This document shows positions 16,434-24,703 of a DNA stretch of 64,000 bases, piece by piece. Positions within the stretch are counted from its first letter, which is position 1, and each line of letters opens with the position of its first letter. The DNA comes from Bacteroidales bacterium (GTDB lineage: Bacteria; Bacillota; Clostridia; Lachnospirales; Lachnospiraceae), in NCBI GenBank assembly GCA_023664535.1, contig JAMPFJ010000002.1, forward strand, positions 62,001-126,000, written 5' to 3'. The position numbers were made by a program, and so were the translations under genes. Below the pieces are notes generated by a model. The model had not been told where the DNA came from, searched no databases, and worked only from the letters and a program-made list of their open reading frames with translations.

Positions 16434-18623
16434 CTACGCCAGGGCGGACAAATCCTTCTGCGACAGCTGGGATGCCGCAATCTGCCGGTACACCTCGCTG
16501 TTCTTCATCAGCTCTTCATGAGTACCCTGCCCTGCAATTTCCCCATCCTCCAATACTAAAATCTTATCCGCATGGAGAATGGTACTGATTCGCTGCGCCA
16601 CAATAATTACCGTAGAATCTCCTACCTTTTCATTCAGCGCTTTTCTTAACGCCGCATCCGTCTTATAATCCAAAGCGGAAAAGCTGTCGTCAAAAACATA
16701 AATCCTTGGATGTTTGGCAACGGCTCTGGCAATAGCCAGCCGCTGCTTCTGCCCGCCGGATACATTATTCCCCCCCTGGGCAACCTCCGATTCATATTTT
16801 TTCTGTTTTTCCTCGATAAATTCCTCCGCCTGGGCAATCTGCGCTGCTTCCCGCATTTCCTCCTCCGTCGCCTTGGCATTTCCGAACCGGATATTGGATG
16901 CAATGGTTCCGGAAAACAAGACTCCCTTTTGGGGAACAAACCCTATTGCTTTCCGCAGCTCTTTCATATCCATATCCCGGACATCTATGCCGTCAATGGC
17001 AATACTGCCCTCCGATACATCAAAGAGTCTCGGAATCAAGTGCACCAGCGTGGATTTCCCGCATCCCGTGCTTCCGATAATTGCGGTGGTCTGCCCCGCC
17101 TTTGCCGTAAAATCCAAATCCTTCAGCGCATATTCTTCAGCCCCCGGATACTTAAAGAACACATGGGAAAACACGACGTCTCCCCCTCCGTTTTCCGGCA
17201 GCTGTTCGGTTTCCTTTTTATTCGTAATCAATGTTTCCGAATTCATGACTTCATCAATTCTGTCGGCAGCTACGGCAGCTCTCGGCAGCATGATAGAAAC
17301 CATGGAAATCATCAGGAAGCTCATCACGATATGCATTGCATAGGTTAAAAAAGCTATCATTTGCCCTACCTGAATATCCCCGGCATCAATCCGGTGTGCA
17401 CCAGTCCAGACAATCAACACACTTACGCCGTTCATCACAAACATCATTGTCGGCATCATCATCGCCATTGTCCGGGAGGTAAAGAGCTGGGTTTTCATCA
17501 GTCTTTTACTTGCCTCCTCAAAACGCTCCTCCTCATATTTTTCCCGCCCGAAAGCACGGATAACGGAAAGTCCGGTCAAAATCTCCCGGGATACCAGATT
17601 CAGACCGTCCACCAGCTTCTGCATAATCTTAAACCTGGGCATTGCCACAAGCATCAGCACAATAATAATCATAAACACTGCCAGCACCGCAAGGATAATG
17701 GTCCACACCATGGAGGTCGTCGTATTCAACACCTTAAAAATGGAACCAATTCCCATAATCGGGGCAAACAGCACAATCCGGAAAATCATGGTCAGCACCA
17801 TCTGTATCTGCTGCACATCATTTGTACAGCGGGTAATCAGCGATGATGTAGAAAACCGGTTCATTTCCGCATTGGAGAAGCCCATTACCTTATTAAAGAT
17901 TTTTCCTCTGACATCCTTCGCCGTATATGCCGCAATTCTGGAGGAAAGAAAGCCAACCAGAATACTGACCAGCATAATCATAACTGCAAATGCAAGCATT
18001 TTCATTCCCATTTTCTTTAGATAGTCCATCTGGTACTCATCCATATCCATACCGATATGCTCATATTCCGCCATCACAAACTGCACGCCCATCGCCTCCG
18101 TCATATAATCCGGATAAGCTTCCGTTTTTTCCCGCACCGCAGCGAGTAACGCCTCCTTTTCCTGTTCGGGGAGTGCCGCCAAAACCTCGGGAAACGACAG
18201 TTCTCCCGATTGGATTCCCATACCCTGCATAAGCTTCTGCTGCATTCCCGCTGCCTCGCCGCTTTCTGTCGTAAACAGGGATAACATCATTTCCGCCGTC
18301 AACAGAGTATCCTTAAGCTCCTGAAATTCATCCTCTTTCAGGGCTGCCAAATCCGCTTCGTAAATACCATTCCGCATTTCATAGTAATTCCGGACCCTTT
18401 TCTGCTGTTCCTCCGTCAAACATAAATTTAACTGCTCCATTGTATCTGCCGACAGCTTTTCAGGAATGGGATATTCCACACCCTTATTTTGAATCCCTAC
18501 ATCCACAATATCCGAGGTATAGCCCGGCAGGGTCAGCTCACCGTAAACCTGTACAAATAAAAGCGCCAGAATCACCAGCATAATGTACCAAAGCTTTTTC
18601 GCATATTTTAATACCTTAAACAT
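16434..18623 (-). CDS. ABC exporter half-transporter A (permease-ATPase)
   Basis: About 729 residues. After the first membrane helix comes a ~150-residue charged extracytoplasmic insertion (residues 40-195) before helix 2, which the partner lacks; the extra domain makes it longer than usual half-transporters (~580). The ATPase has Walker A GSTGCGKST, signature NVSGGQKQRL and IYVFDDSFSALD, where the catalytic Glu after Walker B is Asp-Ser: this is the degenerate-site subunit of a heterodimeric exporter, with the partner holding the canonical site. The switch His is replaced by Gln (VAQRIST). AAGGAG, 8 nt before the ATG at 18623, favours this over the GTG three bases upstream. Confidence 0.92.
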   Translation of the reverse strand: MFKVLKYAKKLWYIMLVILALLFVQVYGELTLPGYTSDIVDVGIQNKGVEYPIPEKLSADTMEQLNLCLTEEQQKRVRNYYEMRNGIYEADLAALKEDEFQELKDTLLTAEMMLSLFTTESGEAAGMQQKLMQGMGIQSGELSFPEVLAALPEQEKEALLAAVREKTEAYPDYMTEAMGVQFVMAEYEHIGMDMDEYQMDYLKKMGMKMLAFAVMIMLVSILVGFLSSRIAAYTAKDVRGKIFNKVMGFSNAEMNRFSTSSLITRCTNDVQQIQMVLTMIFRIVLFAPIMGIGSIFKVLNTTTSMVWTIILAVLAVFMIIIVLMLVAMPRFKIMQKLVDGLNLVSREILTGLSVIRAFGREKYEEERFEEASKRLMKTQLFTSRTMAMMMPTMMFVMNGVSVLIVWTGAHRIDAGDIQVGQMIAFLTYAMHIVMSFLMISMVSIMLPRAAVAADRIDEVMNSETLITNKKETEQLPENGGGDVVFSHVFFKYPGAEEYALKDLDFTAKAGQTTAIIGSTGCGKSTLVHLIPRLFDVSEGSIAIDGIDVRDMDMKELRKAIGFVPQKGVLFSGTIASNIRFGNAKATEEEMREAAQIAQAEEFIEEKQKKYESEVAQGGNNVSGGQKQRLAIARAVAKHPRIYVFDDSFSALDYKTDAALRKALNEKVGDSTVIIVAQRISTILHADKILVLEDGEIAGQGTHEELMKNSEVYRQIAASQLSQKDLSALA

Positions 18624-18625
18624 CA

Positions 18626-19090
18626 CTATTGCTCCTTATCCATTTCATTTATTACGTCAAACATCCTGTTTGCAGTGTCCAGCAGATGTTTCATATCCTC
18701 CCTGCCGACACGCTCAATCAGCTCCTCCAGCCAAATCCTCTTTTTCTCCGTTTCTTTTGTGCAAAGCTCTCTTCCCTTTTCCGTCAGCGTAATGTAAACA
18801 TTACGGCGGTCTATTTTGGAAGGCGTCCTCTTCACCAATCCCTTTTTTTCCAGAATGCTGACTTTCTTTGAAGCAGCCGACATGGACATATCCGCTGAAC
18901 AAATAATTTCTCCCAGCGTAATTCCCTTTTCTTCTGTTTCCAAGCTGCCATTTTTTACATCCAGCGCCAGATAAAGACCGAGAAGTAATAAAAATTCCAC
19001 ATTGGACAGCTCTCCGTTTCCCTTAAATTTCATTCTGCTGCAATGAAACCGGTGAATAACCCGGAAAAATTCCTCCGTTAAATCATCCAT
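18626..19090 (-). CDS. MarR-family transcriptional regulator
   Basis: 154 residues. The winged helix spans about residues 45-115: TLGEIICSADMSMSAASKKVSILEKKGLVKRTPS (helix-turn-helix, residues 59-92), and the wing DRRNVYITLTEKG. Such repressors of ABC pairs usually release DNA on binding small molecules. It is the first gene of the operon, and its own promoter carries a palindrome, so autoregulation is likely. GGAGG precedes the ATG. The next gene begins within a few bases of its stop. Confidence 0.93.
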   Translation of the reverse strand: MDDLTEEFFRVIHRFHCSRMKFKGNGELSNVEFLLLLGLYLALDVKNGSLETEEKGITLGEIICSADMSMSAASKKVSILEKKGLVKRTPSKIDRRNVYITLTEKGRELCTKETEKKRIWLEELIERVGREDMKHLLDTANRMFDVINEMDKEQ

Positions 19091-19113
19091 ATCCCGCTCC
19101 TCCTCTCGCCCTC

Positions 19114-19167
19114 TAAATAGTTTCCCTGGGCAACTATTTATTATATGCTCTTAAAAAATTTTGTCAA
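19114..19167 (-). promoter_or_regulatory. MarR-ABC operon promoter and operator
   Basis: On the minus strand TTGACA (19162-19167), 16-bp spacer and TATAAT (19140-19145) form a near-ideal promoter. Immediately downstream, over the expected transcription start, sits a palindrome of 9-bp arms, TAAATAGTT (19114-19122) and AACTATTTA (19132-19140). This placement suits repression by the MarR protein encoded 24 nt further on. The target assignment is inference from position. Confidence 0.8.
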
Positions 19168-19294
19168 CATTATCTCCGTTTATTTTTTGACTGTGCATGA
19201 CCGGCAAAGAAAAAACGGCGCTCCACGCCGGAAGGATTTTCCCCTGTCCGGCATGAAGCACCTGTGTTTTTCTTCTCTTATCGTCTGTTTTCCC

Positions 19295-21607
19295 TTATCC
19301 GTTTTTATAGACTACCTTCTTCTTGTTTTTCTTTTCCCGATAAAGGTCCGTATCCGCCGCATTTAATATATGGTCTAAATTTGAATCCTCTTCGATAATA
19401 AATTCAAATGTCCCTATGCTGATGTTTACATAGTACGGCTTATCATTTTCATTCATTTTAGCAAGAATCCCATGAACTCTCTGCTTCAGTGTCTCGGCAA
19501 AATTATCCTGGCTGACAATGGCAAAGGCAGCAAACTCGTCTCCGCCCATTCTTGCGACCACATCGGACTGGCGGAAAGACTCCGACAGGGCAGCCGCAAT
19601 GGTCTTTAACGAGTAATCTCCTTCATCATGTCCAAATTCATCATTGACAATTTTTAAGTTGTCCATATCCGCATAGACGGCAACTGCCTTTCTCCCGTAA
19701 TTATTCTCATCCTCCATAATCTGCTTCACCGTATCCAGGAAGCCTCTCCGGTTTGCAATACCGGTTAACGGGTCGGAATGGCTCATGGCATCCAGCACTC
19801 TGTTGCTTTCCTCCATTCTTGCAAGATTCTTCTCTAATTCCTGTTTTATCGCATTCTGTTTCTTTAAAATATCAATAACTTCCATAGATACGCTGACCTG
19901 GCAGGCAATCTGTGAAGCATAACGGAAATACTCCAGCTCCGATTCCGTAATCAACAGCCCATACTGTTTTTCACCGGAAAAAAGCGGCATGACCAGCATG
20001 TCATAGCGGCGGTCATCCGGCATAAGCTCGGAAGAAAAAAGGCTTGCCAGCTCCACCTGCTTTTCCTTACCGTCAAACAGATACACCTCATCCCGGTTAT
20101 GATATGCCTTTACATATAGATTTTCCGGGCATTCCCATTCATCCCCGCTCCTGTGGGTAATTCCCTCGCCGTAGGTAAGGATATAGCCTGACGGAAAGTC
20201 CATCTTTTGCAGCTTATTGATTACCGAAGCATATTTTTTCTTTTCCGAGCTGGAAAACTGCATCATATCCCTTGTAATATTCGTAAGCACAATCTCGAAA
20301 ACCTTTACCTTTTCGTCCGTCACCATCATCTGCTTCGTCAGATAAGTCATAAATTCCTCATTCACAGCCAGCATTTCCTTCATCAGCTCCAGACGGCTGT
20401 CCTCGCTCAAAATCTTCTCGCTCACATAACCGTAAAGCATATAGCTGACGGAAAGAAACATATTCAAATCAATGTATCCGGCGGAATAAACCTCGCTGAA
20501 TTTAAAATATTCCCTGACAAACTCCTCCTGCTCAAGCTGTAATACGCCATTCGCATCCACCAAATGGAAATAATACTGGAAATATTCTTCCACCAGCCTT
20601 TTCATGTGTAAGGTCTGGCTGCTCTCAAAATAATTGTTAAAGCACTTATCAAAGGTCGCATTGGCAAGATTTTTGATGAACGTATTATCGGTCAAATCCA
20701 CAACGTCGGCATCGGAACGTTCAGAAATCTCAATATCTCCACATCCGCAGGATTCCCTTACAATCAGCCTGGATTTTACCTGTTTATTCACCTGCTTACC
20801 GTCAATCACATTGAGGCATTCCAGGACAGAAAGATATGCCAGCTCCTTTGTATCCGCCTTCACCGTGGTCAGATGGGGTTCCAGCAGCATCGCCATGGGA
20901 CTGTTGTCAAAGCCGGTTACCAAAATATCCTTTCCCGGCTCCAGCTTCAGCTTCTTCATGGCGTTGTATCCGCCTACTGCCATCTGGTCATTCGCAAACA
21001 CAATCGCTTCTATATCCGGATGCCTTGTAATCAAATCTTCAACCACCGGCTCCGAAAATTCCGAAAAATTACCGTATACAATCCAGTCCTCGTCTGCGGA
21101 AAGCCCCTCGCTCAACATCGTCTCCTTAAATACATCCAGCCGTTCCAGTGCATCCTGACTGGTTTTCGGTCCGCTGACAAAGCCTATTTTCGTGCAGTGA
21201 TGCTCACGAATCATATGTAAAATCGCCTCATTCAACCCTGCTTTATTGTCTACACAGACACTGGAATACCCCTCATGCTGCCCGGCAATCAAAATTATCG
21301 GGATATCTCCCATCTGCGCAAGCATTTCCGTCTTCTGTTCGTCATTTAAAAAGGAAGTAACTGTACCGTATTCAATGATAATTGCATCAAAGGATTGAGG
21401 AGCCACACAAGAAAACAGGGTATTATACTGATAGCGATAGCAGTTTGCATCAACATCATCATACTTCGCATCAATAATACCCGATGGCAGAATAAACAGA
21501 TTCGCATCAATTTCCTTTGCCCCCATCAAGGCTCCTTCACAAATTGCATAGGAAAATTCATTTTCAATCATGGCAACAAACAGTGCAATATTCTTTCTTT
21601 TCCTCAT
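19295..21607 (-). CDS. Diguanylate cyclase with LacI-type ligand-binding sensor domain
   Basis: 770 residues. Residues 1-290 resemble the periplasmic-binding-like domain of LacI/GalR regulators (NKAGLNEAILHMIREH, IGFVSGPKTSQDALERL, AIVFANDQMAVGGYNAMK, VTGFDNSPMA), but there is no DNA-binding head and no signal peptide, so it should sense a cytoplasmic ligand. A middle region (about 300-590) is helical and unassigned, ending in a coiled coil near 570-595. The C-terminal GGDEF domain has an intact active site at residue 688 and the inhibitory I-site RQSD at 679-682, five residues upstream, indicating product feedback. It should make cyclic di-GMP. Monocistronic; RBS GGAG 8 nt upstream. Confidence 0.9.
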   Translation of the reverse strand: MRKRKNIALFVAMIENEFSYAICEGALMGAKEIDANLFILPSGIIDAKYDDVDANCYRYQYNTLFSCVAPQSFDAIIIEYGTVTSFLNDEQKTEMLAQMGDIPIILIAGQHEGYSSVCVDNKAGLNEAILHMIREHHCTKIGFVSGPKTSQDALERLDVFKETMLSEGLSADEDWIVYGNFSEFSEPVVEDLITRHPDIEAIVFANDQMAVGGYNAMKKLKLEPGKDILVTGFDNSPMAMLLEPHLTTVKADTKELAYLSVLECLNVIDGKQVNKQVKSRLIVRESCGCGDIEISERSDADVVDLTDNTFIKNLANATFDKCFNNYFESSQTLHMKRLVEEYFQYYFHLVDANGVLQLEQEEFVREYFKFSEVYSAGYIDLNMFLSVSYMLYGYVSEKILSEDSRLELMKEMLAVNEEFMTYLTKQMMVTDEKVKVFEIVLTNITRDMMQFSSSEKKKYASVINKLQKMDFPSGYILTYGEGITHRSGDEWECPENLYVKAYHNRDEVYLFDGKEKQVELASLFSSELMPDDRRYDMLVMPLFSGEKQYGLLITESELEYFRYASQIACQVSVSMEVIDILKKQNAIKQELEKNLARMEESNRVLDAMSHSDPLTGIANRRGFLDTVKQIMEDENNYGRKAVAVYADMDNLKIVNDEFGHDEGDYSLKTIAAALSESFRQSDVVARMGGDEFAAFAIVSQDNFAETLKQRVHGILAKMNENDKPYYVNISIGTFEFIIEEDSNLDHILNAADTDLYREKKNKKKVVYKNG

Positions 21608-21914
21608 AAGCCCATCTCCAAATTAAATCTATCCCCCATGATTATCTGATTTTACACTAAAAGAATAGCCGGCACCTGGTCTTTTTCTATCTGACCGATG
21701 TCTGCCATTATCGCCTTCCATATCGCTATAACTAGAGTCATTATATAATAAAATCCTGCATAATTCCAGTAAATCTTTCTTCACAAGCACATTTTTGCGG
21801 CAAAGCAAAAACCCCCTTATCCGCCTCTTCCCACCGGCGCCCTTTTCCCGTAAAAAGCCGGCGCACAAAAATAGAAATTTTTTGTACACCGGCTTCCATT
21901 TTTACCCCGTTTCT
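21608..21914. other. Intergenic region between the TetR and diguanylate cyclase genes
   Basis: A 307-nt stretch without a convincing gene. It contains the TetR terminator (21852-21895), a small hairpin with arms TTTTTGC/GCAAAAA on the minus strand near 21795-21815, and a possible cyclase promoter with TATAAT at 21740-21745 and a poor -35 (TGGAAT, 21763-21768). I found no cyclic di-GMP riboswitch core in it. Confidence 0.5.
21852..21895 (-). terminator. Terminator of the MMPL-TetR operon
   Basis: Stem with AAGCCGG/CCGGCTT arms continuing through CACAAAAA/TTTTTTGT, followed by TTTTTAC on the minus strand, 20 nt past the TetR stop. Confidence 0.8.
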
Positions 21915-22520
21915 TTATTCCGTTATTTCAAAATTGTGAATCATCTGGCGGATTAGCGGATAAAGCGTTTCCTTTAGTTCCTCCAGCTCTACCGGCTGCT
22001 TATAGAGAATGACGTTGTGGGCAGTGGAATTAACCAGCTCAGTAATCATAAACATCAGCATTTCCGGATTCCGGTATTTCTTATCCGTTTCCGAGAACAG
22101 CTTCTCCAAAAAATCCTCAGCGTTTAACCCTCTGTCCACCGACATATTCGTAATGGCGTGTTTAAAAATTCCCCAGCTTAAATTTTTGGAAATAAACCGA
22201 AGCAGCACCTTGTTCTCATTTAACTGATTTAAAATGTCATCCACCATGAAAATAATCTTCTCTTCAAACTCATCCACCTTGCTTTTATCCAACGCAAGCT
22301 GTGCCCGTTCAAACAGTGCGGTAGCCTTTTTCCGAATCAGATAATCCCTGACCTCGAACTTATCCTTAAAATATAAATAAAAGGTTCCTTTTGCCAGTTC
22401 TGCTTTTTTCATAATATCCGCAATAGAGGTATCATTTATCCCATTCTGAATAAACAGCGCAAAGGCTGAATTTACAATCGCTTCCTTCTTCCGTTTTTTG
22501 TTGTCCTCTAATTTTCCCAT
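21915..22520 (-). CDS. TetR/AcrR-family transcriptional regulator
   Basis: 201 residues. The N-terminal DNA-binding domain is clear: KKEAIVNSAFALFIQNGINDTSIADIMKKAELAKGTFYLYFKDK in segments over residues 9-52, with the KGTFYLYFKDK signature of the recognition helix. The ligand domain (60-201) is unassigned. GGGGGG six bases before the ATG at 22520 selects this start over in-frame ATGs 6 and 39 nt upstream. Third gene of an operon with an exporter, whose promoter carries the palindrome TGACC-ATC-GGTCA; it probably represses that promoter and hence itself. Confidence 0.92.
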   Translation of the reverse strand: MGKLEDNKKRKKEAIVNSAFALFIQNGINDTSIADIMKKAELAKGTFYLYFKDKFEVRDYLIRKKATALFERAQLALDKSKVDEFEEKIIFMVDDILNQLNENKVLLRFISKNLSWGIFKHAITNMSVDRGLNAEDFLEKLFSETDKKYRNPEMLMFMITELVNSTAHNVILYKQPVELEELKETLYPLIRQMIHNFEITE

Positions 22521-22587
22521 GCGCATCCCCCCTTTTTCCTCTTTTCCACTATAGCACATTTTCTCTTTATTTGTCTATGGAGACATA

Positions 22588-24678
22588 TTACTCCTTTTCG
22601 TTGGAAATTTCAGCGGTCTGGAAAATAAATTTTACTTTTCCGTCCATGCCGTCTGCAATGCCTGAAAAGGTTTTATAGCTGTCTGCCCCCTTTGTCACCG
22701 CCTTAAACCGCTCCAATACCGTTTTCACCTTATCGTTGTACTCATTTTGAAGCTTTCCTGTTCCCTCCGCCTTAAATTGCCTCATGCCATCCATTAAATC
22801 AACCGAACCGCTTTGCAGTCTGCTTACTCCGTTGCCGACCTCCGTCGTGGCGCCGTTCAGCTTCTGTGCGCCGCCGCTGAGCTTTTGTGCGCCAACAGAT
22901 AACGTATCGGCAGATGTGGTAAGGGTCTTTGTACTCTCTGTCAGCTGTCCTACCCCTGCTGTTAAATCAATGCCCTTTGTGGTCAGTGTTTTTGCCGCCG
23001 CTTTCAGCTTTTTGTTATTCTGGCTCAGCGTTTTTACCCCGTCATACACACTTTTTATTCCGCCGACCACACCATTGATGCCTTCGCTAATCTGCTTATC
23101 CCCGGTTTTTAACTGCTGTCCGCCGGCAGCCAGCGCCGGAGCTGCCTCTTCATTTAACTGTTTCATGGTTCCCGCAATCTGGTTTGCGCCCTGATAAAGC
23201 GCCGAATCCGCACCGGTTTGCGCCATCAATGCTCCAACTCCCGCTGCCTGCTGCCCCTTTGTTCCGGCTACCAGCTGAATTGCCGTTGCCAACGCCGCCT
23301 GGCTTGCCGAATCTAACTCCGCATACTTTGAATCGCTTTGCACCTGCTCAAGCAGGGCAACCGCCGTATCATAATTAACGAATCCTCCGTTTATCTCCGT
23401 AAGCCCCGCATTTATCTGTCCGATTCCACCTGCAACCTGCAGGGAGCCGTCTGCAAGCTGCTTTGTATTCTCCTGCCCCAGTAATTTATTTACATTGTCA
23501 ACATAGCTTAACAATCCCTGTGAAAAACGGCTGTAGCTCGCCGGGAAATCCTTTGCACTGTCGTATAATGTGGTTACCCCGCCGTCAATTTTCTTTTCTC
23601 CGTCGACGTAGGCGTCAACACCTTTTGCCAGGGACTGGGTTCCCGTTACATACTGGCTTGCCCCGGTCGTAACCTTCGTCACTCCCTTAGTATATTGGGA
23701 AACTCCCTCCGCCAGCTTTTCCGCTCCGGTTGACAAATCGGCAGCGCCGCTGCTTACCTCGTTCACCCCGGCGGCATAGGTTGTAAAACTGTTCTGTAAG
23801 GTGGTAATCCCCTCCGACAAATCTTCGGAGCCTGCCAGAAGCTCGTCCGATGCATCAGCTAAATCATTTATTGCTTTCTCCACATCCTGAATATCGCTCT
23901 CATCGTCCAGATGGATATCGGAAAATTCTTCGGACGTTGCCACCGTATAAATTGAACCCATGGAAAAATCAGTGACATCCGCCGTAACGGTTACGGTATC
24001 GCTGAGTTTTTTATCCATCTCCTCCGCCATATCCTTTGACAGGTTAAGGCTTTCTGACAAACCGGGCATTCCGTAGCCGACCAAAATCTGATTTGCCCCC
24101 TCTGATACCAGCTTTCCCTGACTGACAGTCACATTGGAAAAGGTGTCAACCGGAAGAATCATTGCTGATGCCATCAAAAACGGAGTCGTCAGCTTCGTTG
24201 CCTGACCGTTAATTTCTTCCTCGAAGGTAGACATATTTTTATATTGAATCGTAATGGTAACTTTTCCGCTTTTCCCTGCCATTTCCTCAGGCTTCATGCT
24301 TTTTCCGTCTAACTGGTAGGAAATGTCCACCCCTACCGGCAGTTTCTCATTACTGGTTCCCTGATAATAGATATCCGCATCCTTTGCCGCCCAGGTCAGC
24401 GCACCGTTACTGCCCTGGGTAAAGGTTTCGTCTCCCTTGACATTTTTAATATCCTCCAAATTGGATACATCCGAAATATCACCTGACCCGGAAACGTTCT
24501 TCAGCCAGTCAGATACCGTAATATTCTCCACCCTGCCGTCGGATTCCTGCGCCACATAAACCGTTTCCTCTTTCTCAATATTTCCCGCCGCATAGGAAAC
24601 GCTCCCGCTTCCCGCCGCCATACCAAGCACCATTGCCGCACTTAAGGTTACTGCACATGTTTTCTTCATTTTCATCAT
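22588..24678 (-). CDS. Secreted heptad-repeat (YhgE/Pip-like) protein
   Basis: 696 residues with a signal peptide (cleavage likely after SVSYA, residues 25-29). Residues 30-270 form an unassigned domain; residues 270-640 are dominated by x-x-x-Leu-x-x-Gly heptads (for example LLAGSEDLSEGITTL, AADLSTGAEKLAEGV), the pattern seen in YhgE/Pip and ESAT-6-exporter-associated proteins, which form long helical stalks. No C-terminal membrane helix is visible, unlike YhgE, so it may be released or bound to the exporter encoded 25 nt upstream. Function unknown; partner role for the MMPL protein is inferred from synteny. Start has GGAGG 8 nt upstream. Confidence 0.82.
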   Translation of the reverse strand: MMKMKKTCAVTLSAAMVLGMAAGSGSVSYAAGNIEKEETVYVAQESDGRVENITVSDWLKNVSGSGDISDVSNLEDIKNVKGDETFTQGSNGALTWAAKDADIYYQGTSNEKLPVGVDISYQLDGKSMKPEEMAGKSGKVTITIQYKNMSTFEEEINGQATKLTTPFLMASAMILPVDTFSNVTVSQGKLVSEGANQILVGYGMPGLSESLNLSKDMAEEMDKKLSDTVTVTADVTDFSMGSIYTVATSEEFSDIHLDDESDIQDVEKAINDLADASDELLAGSEDLSEGITTLQNSFTTYAAGVNEVSSGAADLSTGAEKLAEGVSQYTKGVTKVTTGASQYVTGTQSLAKGVDAYVDGEKKIDGGVTTLYDSAKDFPASYSRFSQGLLSYVDNVNKLLGQENTKQLADGSLQVAGGIGQINAGLTEINGGFVNYDTAVALLEQVQSDSKYAELDSASQAALATAIQLVAGTKGQQAAGVGALMAQTGADSALYQGANQIAGTMKQLNEEAAPALAAGGQQLKTGDKQISEGINGVVGGIKSVYDGVKTLSQNNKKLKAAAKTLTTKGIDLTAGVGQLTESTKTLTTSADTLSVGAQKLSGGAQKLNGATTEVGNGVSRLQSGSVDLMDGMRQFKAEGTGKLQNEYNDKVKTVLERFKAVTKGADSYKTFSGIADGMDGKVKFIFQTAEISNEKE

Positions 24679-24703
24679 AATCTATTCCTCCTATCTATTA
24701 TCC

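Noticed and set aside
21629-21889. 86-codon minus-strand frame upstream of the cyclase
   Set aside because: It runs through the TetR terminator and the likely cyclase promoter and has no ribosome site.
21608-21914. Cyclic di-GMP riboswitch before the diguanylate cyclase
   Set aside because: No GEMM core sequences or tetraloop-receptor pattern could be found; only small hairpins are present.
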